A stretch of DNA of 52,556 bases from Bacteroidales bacterium (GTDB lineage: Bacteria > Bacteroidota > Bacteroidia > Bacteroidales > BM520). Where the stretch lies: positions 133,673 to 186,228 of the forward strand of contig JAEEQW010000004.1 of assembly GCA_016285515.1 (NCBI GenBank), given 5' to 3'. The notes under the pieces were generated by a model, which had not been told where the DNA came from, did no database searches, and saw only the letters and a list, made by a program, of their open reading frames with translations. Below are positions 41,473-49,555 of the stretch, one piece after another (within the stretch, counting starts at the first letter, position 1; each line of letters begins with the position of its first letter). The translations under genes were made by a program, and so were the position numbers.

Positions 41473-41649
41473 TAAAAAAAGCCCGCACCCCAATCCTATC
41501 TTGAAGTGAAGGCTCTCGCATGCCCGAAGTAAAAGATAAGGAAAGCAGTGCGTGCTTTATGGGCACGCAGCGCACTCTATTCCGTCTTACTTCGTTCAAA
41601 TTTGCGAGATTCTCACTTTCAGACAGGTGGTATCGCTACCGATATTTTC
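41473..41649 (-). ncRNA. Rod-like RNA, 6S-like candidate
   Basis: Five helices pair symmetrically in order on the minus strand: CCTGTC (41627-41622) with GATAGG (41500-41495); AAGTGA with TCACTT (41618-41613/41509-41504); CTCGCA with TGCGAG (41608-41603/41520-41515); CGAAGTAA with TTACTTCG (41594-41587/41532-41525); TGCGTGC with GCACGCA (41569-41563/41555-41549, seven-base loop). A GC-rich arm runs into seven T's at 41480-41474. With the promoter at 41663-41656 this gives about 177 nt. Length and shape suggest 6S RNA (ssrS), but this is not shown. Confidence 0.55.
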
Positions 41650-41655
41650 TGATTG

Positions 41656-41663
41656 CAAATATA
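41656..41663 (-). promoter_or_regulatory. Promoter -7 box of the structured RNA
   Basis: TATATTTG on the minus strand, with ATTG about 17 nt upstream as a possible -33 element. Transcription would start near 41649, directly before the first pairing arm. Confidence 0.55.
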
Positions 41664-41786
41664 CGCATTTTTTCATTATGCAATGAAAAAAATGCGACTT
41701 TGCTCCAAAAAACCGACACTGCTTTCACTGCCGCAAAAGTATAAGATTTAGTAATAATTGGACTGGTACTTTTCGGTACAAGTTTC

Positions 41787-43151
41787 CTACTTATGCGGCA
41801 GTTTATCCTCAAATAAATCCCTGTTCATGCTGAAATAAAAACGCTGCAATTCTATTCGCAACGAATCGGCTTTTCTCGGATTTTCCTGGCCAATCCAGCC
41901 AATCGAAGGCAACTTGTCGGCATACAATCCCGAGAGTTGGGAAACAAGTTCTTCAGAAACCGTCTTGAAATCCATTTCAAATAGGGTTTGCATGGCCAAA
42001 TCTGTCGGCTTCATCGTTTTATGCAATTCAGTTAGTTCCAACTCAAAACGGTCTTTGTAAACCTCTCCATAATCCCAATAGGCAATTTTTCCGTTTTTCA
42101 TCCCATTTTGGATTTCCTTTTCAAACCTAATATATAAAGCTTGATACGCTTGATGGACGGAATCCAAATCCAACGCAATTACAGGATTATTAACAACAAC
42201 GGCTTTTGCATTGGAATTGTTCTGCTTGACAGACTTGGGCTGCTCTATTACCACAGTATCATGGTGTTCATGAACAACAACTACGGTGTCGGGCGCCGCA
42301 ACAACTTGTGGTACAGGCTCATTTTTTTCTGGAGGCAAAACCTTTTCAGGCTCTTTCTTCGGCCAAACCCATACCGCCACAGCAATAGCCAAAGCCGCTA
42401 ACGCCAACCATTTCACCCTGTCACGCCAATCAACAGCTTTGCCCACTTCCGAAACCTTTTGATACCTTTTTTCGATTTCTTTGTGCTGGCATTTGCGGAC
42501 AACCGAACCGTAACAATGGGGGAACAATGCCTTAATAATGAAGCCCAAAGAATAAATGTCGCTCCTCACATCCGTCGTTTCCTGACGAACCAATTCAGGA
42601 GAAGCAAAGGCTTCTGTCCCGCCAGTTGCTTTGTCAATATTGGAATCACCATCGGCGTAACCGAAATCAATTAACTTGACATTGTGTCCGTTACGGGTAA
42701 CGAGAATGTTCTCGGACTTCAGGTCGTTATGAACTATTTGGTGCTTGTGGATGAAATCTAAGGCATCAAGCAATTCATTCAGGATGCGTTTCTTCTCTTT
42801 GTTTGAGGGATTGGTTTTCAGGTAGTCAGTCAGTGACTCGCCATCAACATACTCCATGACGATGCAAGGCCCTACTTCGGCATCCTCACGCCAGCCAATG
42901 CACCTTACAACATGCTCATTGCCATACAGTTTTTCAAGAATCCAGTATTCACGCCGCAACCTCGCAAGATGCTCCGCCGAGGCTCCCAGCTCCCTATTCA
43001 AGGCTTTCAGAAACAGTTTTCGCCCCCCGCTCAGCACCGTATATAACACACTATAGCCCGCACCTTTGAATGGCATCCGCTGATAATCATGGAATTTGGA
43101 AAAGCTGTCCGACATTTCCCCGAACGAACCCGATGTAAAATCCTCTGCCAT
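41787..43151 (-). CDS. Membrane-anchored Ser/Thr protein kinase
   Basis: 454 aa. The N-terminal kinase domain has a glycine loop (PFKGAGYSVLYTV), the ATP Lys in KLFLKAL (about K49), catalytic loop IVHNDLKSENILV (HND instead of HRD, about 141-143), IDFGYAD (DFG, about 162-164) and TEAFASPE (activation-segment APE-like). A single membrane helix at about 248-264 (WLALAALAIAVAVWVW) leads to an external helical domain with a Pro/Val-rich linker. This is the Hanks-type sensor layout, with the kinase inside and the sensor outside. It is divergent from the gene at 43232 and upstream of the seven-gene run. Confidence 0.9.
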   Translation of the reverse strand: MAEDFTSGSFGEMSDSFSKFHDYQRMPFKGAGYSVLYTVLSGGRKLFLKALNRELGASAEHLARLRREYWILEKLYGNEHVVRCIGWREDAEVGPCIVMEYVDGESLTDYLKTNPSNKEKKRILNELLDALDFIHKHQIVHNDLKSENILVTRNGHNVKLIDFGYADGDSNIDKATGGTEAFASPELVRQETTDVRSDIYSLGFIIKALFPHCYGSVVRKCQHKEIEKRYQKVSEVGKAVDWRDRVKWLALAALAIAVAVWVWPKKEPEKVLPPEKNEPVPQVVAAPDTVVVVHEHHDTVVIEQPKSVKQNNSNAKAVVVNNPVIALDLDSVHQAYQALYIRFEKEIQNGMKNGKIAYWDYGEVYKDRFELELTELHKTMKPTDLAMQTLFEMDFKTVSEELVSQLSGLYADKLPSIGWIGQENPRKADSLRIELQRFYFSMNRDLFEDKLPHK

Positions 43152-43167
43152 AGTGATTTTGTTTTTG

Positions 43168-43175
43168 CAAAATTA
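43168..43175 (-). promoter_or_regulatory. -7 box of the kinase gene
   Basis: TAATTTTG on the minus strand, 17 nt before the kinase ATG. It lies within 10-40 bp of the divergent promoter at 43184-43214. Confidence 0.5.
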
Positions 43176-43183
43176 GTTTATTT

Positions 43184-43214
43184 TTTGCTGTAATCGAACA
43201 ATTATGTAATTTTG
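43184..43214 (+). promoter_or_regulatory. Promoter of the gene at 43232
   Basis: TTTG (43184-43187), exactly 19 nt, then TAATTTTG (43207-43214). Transcription would begin near 43221, so the leader is very short. Confidence 0.65.
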
Positions 43215-43231
43215 CAAACTAATTTTGTTGT

Positions 43232-43858
43232 ATGGCTACCACATCCGTTTTGAGAAACATAATAGAGATTGATCTTCTGCGTAAAGATATAAAAGAAACT
43301 GCTGGCATGAAGGATAAGACCTTGTCACCCAGCGACTTCGACCTGATACAGCAAAAAATCAAGGACAAACTGCCGCAAGCGGCAATCAATGCCAAGACCC
43401 TGAAACGATTGTTCGGATATGACAAAACGAGCGCGGAATCCCGCGTCCGGCTTTACACTTTGGATATCCTGTCGCAATATGTGGGTTATGAAAACTGGAG
43501 TGACTATTTAGAGCATCTGTACATCATGATGGCCAGCGGTTCGGGGAGCTTCAGAGGCAAGAAAATCAAAGCTGATGATTTGAAAATTGGCGACACACTT
43601 CAAATCTCTTGGTGGCCCAACCGAAAAAGCACCTTGAAATATCTTGGTAATCAACGATTTGAAATCATCGAGACCGAAAACTCGAAATGGCAGGTCGGTG
43701 ATACATTTTCATGCAAGCATTTCATTATGAAAATACCTCTTTTTGTCGATAACTTGACCGACAAAGACGGCGTATTGAAATCGGAGATGTATGTTGTTGG
43801 AGAGGGTGGGGGAATTAAATGGAAAGATACAAGAAAAAGCAATACGCCCGGCACCTGA
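43232..43858 (+). CDS. Hypothetical protein, two-domain
   Basis: 208 aa. The N-terminal half is helical and basic (LSPSDFDLIQQKIKDKLPQA, then AKTLKRLFGYDKTSAESRVR and LDILSQYVGYENWSDYLEHL), resembling a DNA- or peptide-binding domain common in Bacteroidota. The C-terminal half is beta-rich (IKADDLKIGDTLQISWWPNR, RFEIIETENSKWQVGDTFSC). No enzyme motif is seen. It is divergent from the kinase gene and could be its partner or regulator. Its final third is duplicated at 46129-46245, beyond the AbiE genes. Confidence 0.65.
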   Translation: MATTSVLRNIIEIDLLRKDIKETAGMKDKTLSPSDFDLIQQKIKDKLPQAAINAKTLKRLFGYDKTSAESRVRLYTLDILSQYVGYENWSDYLEHLYIMMASGSGSFRGKKIKADDLKIGDTLQISWWPNRKSTLKYLGNQRFEIIETENSKWQVGDTFSCKHFIMKIPLFVDNLTDKDGVLKSEMYVVGEGGGIKWKDTRKSNTPGT

Positions 43859-43874
43859 AGGAAAATAGTTTGTG
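43756..43874. repeat. Direct repeat, left copy (gene tail)
   Basis: The last 34 codons of the gene at 43232 plus 16 bp downstream. It matches 46129-46245 at about 90% with small indels, in the same orientation. The two copies enclose AbiEi/AbiEii and an ATPase fragment. Confidence 0.85.
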
Positions 43875-43992
43875 ACACTATATGTTTACAGATTTTCACA
43901 CCACATTTTTTAAGCAACAAAATAAATCTTGATATCTACTTCTTTTCTAGCAAATAAACAGTGACACAATTCCACCCTATTTTGAGCGACAT

Positions 43993-44787
43993 TCAACCTT
44001 GAAGACGGTCTATCAATGCCGTTTTAACAATTTCATAGCCTTTGACTGGATCGAAACTGTCCCCTACACGGAGGAGGTTCTTGGTGTCACCAAGAAATTC
44101 GTCATCCTTCATCTTTTCTTCCATGTTCAACACATATTCCTTATATGTCGGCGTGTGGTCAACAACGAAGGCCATGTATTCCCTGTAGCACCGAATTACG
44201 TTTTCGACATTCACATTGGCCATGGTCAATGCTTTGTACAAATCATAGAGGTCGCGGCCTTTGAGGCGCTGGTACAAAGCGCGGAGTTTGGTTCCGACCA
44301 ATTCGTCTAACTGATAGGTCAGCAGTTCGGCACCGCCCTCATACCATTGGCTCTTCACCTCAAACGGCTCACGCTTCATTGGTAAAACACTGAAATGCTC
44401 CTTGCAGTTGATCTCCACCTTCAGATGGATGGGAAGGGACGGCACTCCCGACGATGTCATCCTGAAGATCAGCGTATTGTTATGCTTTTTCTGTTTCACT
44501 TTCGGCTCCCCAAGGAAAGCTAGGACATCGCGCAAATGATCATAGGTTTCCTTGATGGGACTAGCCTCAATCTGGACGAGATCGATATCCTCGCTGTAAC
44601 GAGGCTGGGGATGGAGATAAAGTTTGTGCAAGGCTGTGCCTCCACGAAAAGCCAAATGATCAGCGAGATAGTTGTCTTTGTATATCTCGACCAACGCCTT
44701 ACAAATAATCAGGTCCTGTTCCACTTGAACCTCGCTGGACCAAGGTGCGAATTGGTTCCATTCGGTTATCGCGTCTTTTGGTATCAT
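43993..44787 (-). CDS. abiEii: AbiEii-type nucleotidyltransferase toxin
   Basis: 264 aa. The DNA-polymerase-beta-like fold is shown by LAFRGGTALHKLYL (G-G/T-A motif, about 46-59) and RYSEDIDLVQIE (metal-binding S-x-D-I-D, about 63-74), with the downstream LDELVGTKLRALYQRLKGRD region. These are hallmarks of AbiEii/MenT-like toxins, which transfer nucleotides to tRNA or similar targets. The start overlaps the stop of the antitoxin gene by 4 bp. All motifs are intact. Confidence 0.9.
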   Translation of the reverse strand: MIPKDAITEWNQFAPWSSEVQVEQDLIICKALVEIYKDNYLADHLAFRGGTALHKLYLHPQPRYSEDIDLVQIEASPIKETYDHLRDVLAFLGEPKVKQKKHNNTLIFRMTSSGVPSLPIHLKVEINCKEHFSVLPMKREPFEVKSQWYEGGAELLTYQLDELVGTKLRALYQRLKGRDLYDLYKALTMANVNVENVIRCYREYMAFVVDHTPTYKEYVLNMEEKMKDDEFLGDTKNLLRVGDSFDPVKGYEIVKTALIDRLQG

Positions 44788-45602
44788 AACTCGTCTATTT
44801 CAATTTTCTGGTTTACAACTATTTTCCATCGTTTGTTCAGCTCACAGTCATCAGACACTGCCTTTGACGTTTTCAAAGCCACCTTTCTGAAGTGAATCTT
44901 CGCAGACTGCGACAGGGCAAACAGCTCATCCGACTTTTCCCTCTCGTCAAGCACGGCGTCCAACAGATAGCCCAGACGCTGGATTACCGGGGCCTTGAAG
45001 TAGTTCAACAGCTCGGATGAGACAGTGGAGAAATAGATTTCTTCGGCCAATTCAGCCAAAACCGTCGCCACTCTTGTAAGGCCGCCGACATCTAGTTCCG
45101 AACCCACCAAATCTAGGGCAGTGAGCTCAGGGGAAGACACGTTGACATATCCAGTTTGCGTTTGAAATTTTCTGATGAAATCCATCGGGAGCTTTTTACG
45201 CCGATGGATAAGCAACTCTGTCCCTCCCTTAATTCCGGACCTCAGGGACTTGCCCTCCACGAAAACCGTGAAGTTCTGTGGGCGCTGGTGGGCGGCACCG
45301 AACATCTCGGCCGCATTGAGCAAAGCAATGTAGTAGTTACAGCCCAAATGTTTCATCAACCTGTCCAAATAAAATTCCGGAGGGACTATTCCTTTCAACT
45401 TGTACTCGGTCGGCACGATCACATAAAAGTTTTGCCAGGGTGACACAATGGTGCCATTGGCAAGCAGTCTCGAAAGATCGGTCTTGGCAACTTCTTCCGA
45501 TTTGTCAGGAAAAGCCGCCCGTAATTCGGACTTTGTGAAGATGTGACGGCCTCGAACCGCCATGGCATCAATCCATTTTGAAATGCTTTTATAATCTCCC
45601 AT
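44784..45602 (-). CDS. abiEi: AbiEi-type antitoxin
   Basis: 272 aa. An N-terminal winged-helix region (RGRHIFTKSELRAAFPDKSE, TDLSRLLANGTIVSPWQNFY) matches AbiEi antitoxins that repress their own operon. The larger C-terminal domain (YYIALLNAAEMFGAAHQRPQ) is typical of AbiEi_4. It neutralises AbiEii without stable binding in known type IV systems. TACTTTTG at 45636-45629 (minus strand) lies 26 nt upstream of the start. Confidence 0.85.
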   Translation of the reverse strand: MGDYKSISKWIDAMAVRGRHIFTKSELRAAFPDKSEEVAKTDLSRLLANGTIVSPWQNFYVIVPTEYKLKGIVPPEFYLDRLMKHLGCNYYIALLNAAEMFGAAHQRPQNFTVFVEGKSLRSGIKGGTELLIHRRKKLPMDFIRKFQTQTGYVNVSSPELTALDLVGSELDVGGLTRVATVLAELAEEIYFSTVSSELLNYFKAPVIQRLGYLLDAVLDEREKSDELFALSQSAKIHFRKVALKTSKAVSDDCELNKRWKIVVNQKIEIDEL

Positions 45603-45628
45603 AGTCGTTCACATTGACAATTCAACTG

Positions 45629-45636
45629 CAAAAGTA
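45629..45636 (-). promoter_or_regulatory. -7 box of the AbiE operon
   Basis: TACTTTTG on the minus strand, 26 nt before the abiEi ATG, within an AT-rich stretch. AbiEi of other species binds inverted repeats here; none is obvious. Confidence 0.45.
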
Positions 45637-45696
45637 AACAAAATTTGTTACATTTTGCATCCCAATTGCAATTTTTCTTTTTTTAATGAGATTCTC

Positions 45697-45704
45697 TATC
45701 TTTG
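45697..45704 (+). promoter_or_regulatory. Orphan -7 box before an ATPase fragment
   Basis: TATCTTTG on the plus strand, 11 bp before the first recognisable codon of the fragment at 45712. Confidence 0.35.
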
Positions 45705-45711
45705 CCACGCG

Positions 45712-46026
45712 CACATGCTATACCACACGCCTTTCAGCTGGCGGGGTAAGACCCCCGATGGCGAAGGAGTCCAAGTGGACCTCATCATCCCTGCTACCGC
45801 ATAACTGGCCGACTATATCTGCGAAATGAAATTCTCAGAAGACAAATACACATTGTCAAACGGAGATGCAGAGGAATTCGCCCGACAGATAACAGCTGTG
45901 AAAAGCTCCAAGATTCACAAGCCCAGCCACTCTATTTACATAGCACTTATAACCTCCATTAGTACAACTGAATCCAAACATAAAACACATGTAAATGACA
46001 TAGTTACGCTTGATTCATTATTCTAG
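45712..46026 (+). pseudogene. C-terminal remnant of an AAA ATPase (DUF4143-type)
   Basis: One frame reads YHTPFSWRGKTPDGEGVQVD, LIIPATA, an in-frame TAA, then LADYICEMKFSEDKYTLSNG and KTHVNDIVTLDSLF to a stop. This is the C-terminal DUF4143-like nuclease part of Bacteroidota ATP-binding proteins, with ICEMKFSEDKY as the conserved E-x-K-like site. The N-terminal ATPase (about 350 residues) is gone and the internal stop confirms decay. It lies in the interval bracketed by the 117-119-bp direct repeats. Confidence 0.8.
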
Positions 46027-46128
46027 AAAATCAGCCAAAATCAACTTTTTTATCGATTTTGGCTGATTTTCAAAGAGACTTCAATTAAAGAGTTAGCGTC
46101 ATTCATCTAACAATGATTACTTCCCAAG

Positions 46129-46245
46129 GACCGGCAAAGACGGCGTATTGAAATCGGAGATGTAGGTTGTTGGAGAGAAGGGGGATTAAATGTAAAGATA
46201 CAAGAAAAAGGAATACGCCCGACACCTGAAGGATAATAGTTTGTG
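46129..46245. repeat. Direct repeat, right copy (orphan gene tail)
   Basis: Orphan copy of 43756-43874. The reading frame is broken by small indels, so it is not a gene. Confidence 0.85.
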
Positions 46246-46415
46246 GCGTTATTTGCCACAACAAAAAAGAAGACCCTTAGTTATCATAGGATAGTTCAGA
46301 TAATTGGAATCAATTATCTTTCGGATTACTCTTTCGATTATTATTTACAGCTTCTTGCTGGCAAATTGAATAAAAGTTGGTCTTTTCTCTGTGTTTCAAG
46401 GATTTTTATTACTTT

Positions 46416-46423
46416 TACGTTTG
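46416..46423 (+). promoter_or_regulatory. -7 box of the MNT/HEPN pair
   Basis: TACGTTTG lies 17 nt before the ATG at 46440 and supports that start. Confidence 0.5.
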
Positions 46424-46439
46424 CAAACTAGATAAAGAC

Positions 46440-46754
46440 ATGAGTCATTCCGACATTCTTTTCCAAATCCAGCAGCTGGGCAAACAGATTCTGCCTAAGG
46501 ACGCGCACCTGTTATTATATGGTTCGCGTGCCCGTGGGGATTATCATGAGGGTTCAGATTGGGATCTGCTTATTCTGCTCAACCGTCCGCAGGAAGCGGA
46601 GGATTTCCAGGACATTGCCTACCCCATTATGGAACTCGGATTTGACTTAGGCGAGTATTTCAGCGTACAGACCTATTCACAGGAGGAATGGGATGCCATA
46701 CGATTTTTGCCCTATTTTAAAAATGTCGAACAAGACAAAATCCTATTGGTATGA
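46440..46754 (+). CDS. Minimal nucleotidyltransferase (MNT antitoxin-like)
   Basis: 104 aa. LLLYGSRARGDYHEGSDWDL (GS-x10-D-x-D, about 26-45) is the nucleotidyltransferase active site. Length and the adjoining HEPN frame match MNT/HEPN toxin-antitoxin pairs, in which MNT proteins inactivate the HEPN toxin. The gene overlaps the HEPN frame by 4 bp. The HEPN frame is truncated, so this may now be an orphan antitoxin. Confidence 0.85.
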   Translation: MSHSDILFQIQQLGKQILPKDAHLLLYGSRARGDYHEGSDWDLLILLNRPQEAEDFQDIAYPIMELGFDLGEYFSVQTYSQEEWDAIRFLPYFKNVEQDKILLV

Positions 46755-46921
46755 GCATAAACAAAGAAGAAAGGAAGATCATCGTCGGCTTGGAAGTCGA
46801 GAAAGCTCAAAGGACTTTTGCAGAGATTGAGGTCCTTCGCCAGGCTGGCCTTTGGGATAACATAGCCAATAGACTATACTACGCAGCGTTCCATGCGGTG
46901 AGTGCATTGCTTTTGCCATAA
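46751..46921 (+). CDS. Truncated HEPN-domain protein
   Basis: 56 aa, overlapping the MNT gene by 4 bp. The first helices of a HEPN domain are visible: NKEERKIIVGLEVEKAQRTF and NIANRLYYAAFHAVSALLLP. It then ends with TAA, about 70-80 residues short of the usual length. The C-terminal R-x4-6-H ribonuclease motif of HEPN toxins is missing, and no continuation is found in the other frames to 47034. The toxin is therefore probably inactive. Confidence 0.7.
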   Translation: MSINKEERKIIVGLEVEKAQRTFAEIEVLRQAGLWDNIANRLYYAAFHAVSALLLP

Positions 46922-47034
46922 CTCAAAATAGTGCTGTACAGCATGAACCACACCAATAAAAACCGTGTGCGAGTTAAAAAGTTCATCATGTTGTATAGCC
47001 CGATATTTTTAAGTCCAACAAGACATAGTAAAAA

Positions 47035-47718
47035 TCACTCATCTCGTAAAAAAGCCAATACAGCCCGGTTAAACACCTCAGGACATTTGTTCGCAATAAA
47101 ATGATTGCCATCAAGGATAACCAGTTGCACATCCGGGATGTAGCTGGCCAATAGCCGTGTATGATCTTCTTTGACCATGTCCCTAGTCCCAGCGATGACC
47201 AGCGTCTTGGCCTGAATCTTCGACAGTTCCATCGGCTTCACATCCGGATCATTGACCATCAGCCCCAATGTCTCCGCATGTAATTTGGCTTCTGGGCTCT
47301 TATTCGCAAAAAGCTTGGCAAACCAATATCCAATCTCAATAGGAATCTGAACCGAGCGCTTAATACCCTTGGCATCCAGATTGGCTCCGTTCAGGATGAG
47401 TCGGTTCACACGCTCCGGATACTTCATCGCAAAAATCATCGCAATGTTTCCACCATCCGAGAAGCCCAATATGTGGGCTTTCTCAATCCCGTGTTCATCC
47501 ATAAAGTCTCGAAGGTCATCGGCAAACTGACGAATCGTGAACGAAGCGTCGCCTCGTGGCGTTTTTCCATGCCCACGGGTATCCAACGCGTACACGTGAT
47601 AATACTGGGCAAACACCTCTATTTGCCCCATAAAATAGCCACAGTTCTCCCCATTTCCGTGAAGGAGAATAAGAGGCACTCCCTGGCCTCTCTCTATAAA
47701 ATAGTGCTTAATGTCCAT
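47035..47718 (-). CDS. Alpha/beta hydrolase
   Basis: 227 aa with no signal peptide. LILLHGNGENCGYF is the oxyanion-hole region, and ILGFSDGGNIAMIFA carries the nucleophile Ser in G-x-S-x-G (GFSDG). GTRDMVKEDHTRLLA carries the Asp, and ILDGNHFIANKCPEVF the catalytic His. It is a generic esterase or peptidase-like fold whose substrate cannot be given. It stands alone between a decayed toxin gene and repeat-rich DNA. Confidence 0.9.
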   Translation of the reverse strand: MDIKHYFIERGQGVPLILLHGNGENCGYFMGQIEVFAQYYHVYALDTRGHGKTPRGDASFTIRQFADDLRDFMDEHGIEKAHILGFSDGGNIAMIFAMKYPERVNRLILNGANLDAKGIKRSVQIPIEIGYWFAKLFANKSPEAKLHAETLGLMVNDPDVKPMELSKIQAKTLVIAGTRDMVKEDHTRLLASYIPDVQLVILDGNHFIANKCPEVFNRAVLAFLRDE

Positions 47719-48527
47719 CCCTATTTGAACTTCATGTCGTTATGGCAAAGATAGAAAAAAAGAAATAATTATGTACAACTTTAGGTTAACTTATCCTTCA
47801 AATTAGGTCAAATAATGACATATTTGAACACAAAAAAGGCCGTTAGTTAACCTAACAGCCTCTATTATTTCACTGATAATCAGTGATTTAATCAATCAAT
47901 ACTCATCTTCGTGGAAGATTGTGACGCACATTGATTATCAATTAGTTACGGTCGCTATGTACAACTTTATGTTAGCTTTAATTTCCGTTAAATTATGGAA
48001 TTTTCCGCGAAATGAAAAAATAAGTTAACATAGGATAGTTCAGACCATTAGCATAATTTTTCATCCGAATTTCTTAAAAATTGTCTTACTCGAAAACAAG
48101 ATATTCGTCTTCCTAGAGGAAAAAGAATACCGACATTTATGAACAACGTTTATATCGTATTTCAATTTTCTTTTTTATTGGATTATGAATTATAGTCTCG
48201 TCGAAACGTTACGATGATGATCGTTTTTCCCTGAGGAAGAAGTGCAGTATCATGGATTCAGAGACACTATTTGTCTTCTTCCAGGAAGTGATTCTTCTTC
48301 GTTTTCACTTGGGCGTGCTCAAAGCCCTGGCGGGATAAGACTCGTGGAATCAGAGCAAATCCAGCCATGGTGGTATACCATAGAATTATTGCGCTGGTAT
48401 ACTTTTCAATTATTATTTACAACTTATGCGAAGAAAAGTCGCATTTACAGCAGCCCACTAGATTTCAGCACAATTTTTGTAGTAATAACTCGTTTTGGTA
48501 TTAAGACAAACCTAAAGACTTATCGTT
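47719..48527. other. Gene-free stretch with repeat copies
   Basis: About 800 bp without a convincing gene. It holds an orphan copy of the DUF2795 tail and terminator (47766-47916), a further TATGTACAACTTTATGTTAG copy at 47955-47978, and CATAGGATAGTTCAGA (48029-48044), which also occurs at 46285-46300. From 48100 to 48500 I see AT-rich, low-information DNA; an open frame at 48242-48547 is not protein-like. Confidence 0.6.
47766..47916. repeat. Orphan copy of the DUF2795 gene tail and terminator
   Basis: Matches 49688-49841 in the same orientation. It includes the codons FHEDEY and stop on the minus strand, a hairpin at 47837-47861 and TATGTACAACTTTAGGTTAA. The hairpin arms differ from the other copy by compensatory changes (GTTAG/CTAAC versus ATTAG/CTAAT). 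Confidence 0.8.
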
Positions 48528-49508
48528 ATGAAAAAAGTGTTTTTTAGTTTAGTGCTTCTCTGCGGCCTGGCCCTGATCAGCACCAGTTGCAATGACGACA
48601 ATAACGGGACGCCCGTTACCCCCGAAGTACAATCAGGTAAAATGACGGTGAATACCACCACCTCCGACATCGTCACCGCCAAAGCCGTCACTTACGGCCA
48701 GACAAACGCCATCGTCCTGGCCAACAAGGAGATGACTGCCGACAAGAACGAAGGCATCGCCATTGTTTTCAATGGTCCCATCACCCCCGGCACCTACACA
48801 ATGGGCAATTCGAAAGACCCTGTCCCCACTGTGGTCGGTTTCCACGAGTTCAACCTCGGCGAGCTACCCTTCATCATGGGCGCCGACACTTTGTTCTACG
48901 GTGAAACCTATTATTGGATGAACGGTGAACTGGCTGTCGTTCAAAACAACGATGGCACCTATAGCGTCATTTTGTCGCAATGCATGGGCGTCAACAACAA
49001 CGGCCAAAATGTCAATCTGGCACTTAACTTCAACGGTCCACTGACACCCTACACCTTCGACACAGAAAACAAGTTCAAGATCAAGAACATTGAAAGCCCC
49101 ATCGGTCTGGCAGGCGTCGCCTCACTCGACGGTCTCAGCTTGCTGGGCCTTGACGTGAAGTCGATGCTCTTCATGTCGGCCAACCGCAAGCGTTTCTTCA
49201 TCGTCAGTTATCTGGGTGGTCAAGTCATCGACGGCGAGTACAACCTCGGTTACATCGGCACACCTTACTTGCCCGTGTTCCCCTGCGTACACGTGGCTCT
49301 CGACAGTGATTTCTGGACCTTCCAGCCCCAAACGGGCTACATCGCCAAGGAAGGCAAACTAACTGTCACCACCAATGACGATGGCACCAAGACTGTCATC
49401 ATGGAGAACCTCAAGTTGAAGAACGTGGAACACGACAACGAGTTCTTCTTCCCCATCATCGACGGCTCGCTGCAGTACCACGGGTATATGTATGAGCTGA
49501 GCCTGTAA
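48528..49508 (+). CDS. Hypothetical lipoprotein
   Basis: 326 aa with a clear lipoprotein signal (LALISTSCNDD, Cys 21). The mature part is beta-rich: two similar halves carry NFNGPLTPYTFD- or VFNGPITPGTYT-like strands, suggesting an internal duplication. The C-terminus ends SLQYHGYMYELSL. The family is not recognised. The gene is GC-richer than its AT-rich surroundings and is enclosed by direct copies of the DUF2795 tail, so it looks acquired. A strong palindrome follows at 49521-49555. Confidence 0.75.
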   Translation: MKKVFFSLVLLCGLALISTSCNDDNNGTPVTPEVQSGKMTVNTTTSDIVTAKAVTYGQTNAIVLANKEMTADKNEGIAIVFNGPITPGTYTMGNSKDPVPTVVGFHEFNLGELPFIMGADTLFYGETYYWMNGELAVVQNNDGTYSVILSQCMGVNNNGQNVNLALNFNGPLTPYTFDTENKFKIKNIESPIGLAGVASLDGLSLLGLDVKSMLFMSANRKRFFIVSYLGGQVIDGEYNLGYIGTPYLPVFPCVHVALDSDFWTFQPQTGYIAKEGKLTVTTNDDGTKTVIMENLKLKNVEHDNEFFFPIIDGSLQYHGYMYELSL

Positions 49509-49520
49509 GGTAATACAAAC

Positions 49521-49555
49521 ACCGCCGCAAAGGTCACGAAAACCCTTGCGGCGGT
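49521..49555. terminator. GC-rich palindrome downstream of the lipoprotein
   Basis: ACCGCCGCAAAGGT and ACCCTTGCGGCGGT arms (14 bp, one mismatch) surround CACGAAA, 13 bp after the stop. No T-run follows. It is the best-preserved copy of the dispersed palindrome (others at 24378-24407 and 10727-10757). Confidence 0.65.

Noticed and set aside
41390..41660. Riboswitch or T-box leader upstream of the DUF6175-like gene
   Set aside because: Structure closes into one rod ending at its own terminator, and no ligand-class motifs are seen; a free-standing RNA fits better.
48242..48547. Open frame ahead of the lipoprotein
   Set aside because: No recognisable family, low-complexity composition, and it overlaps the lipoprotein start; treated as non-coding.
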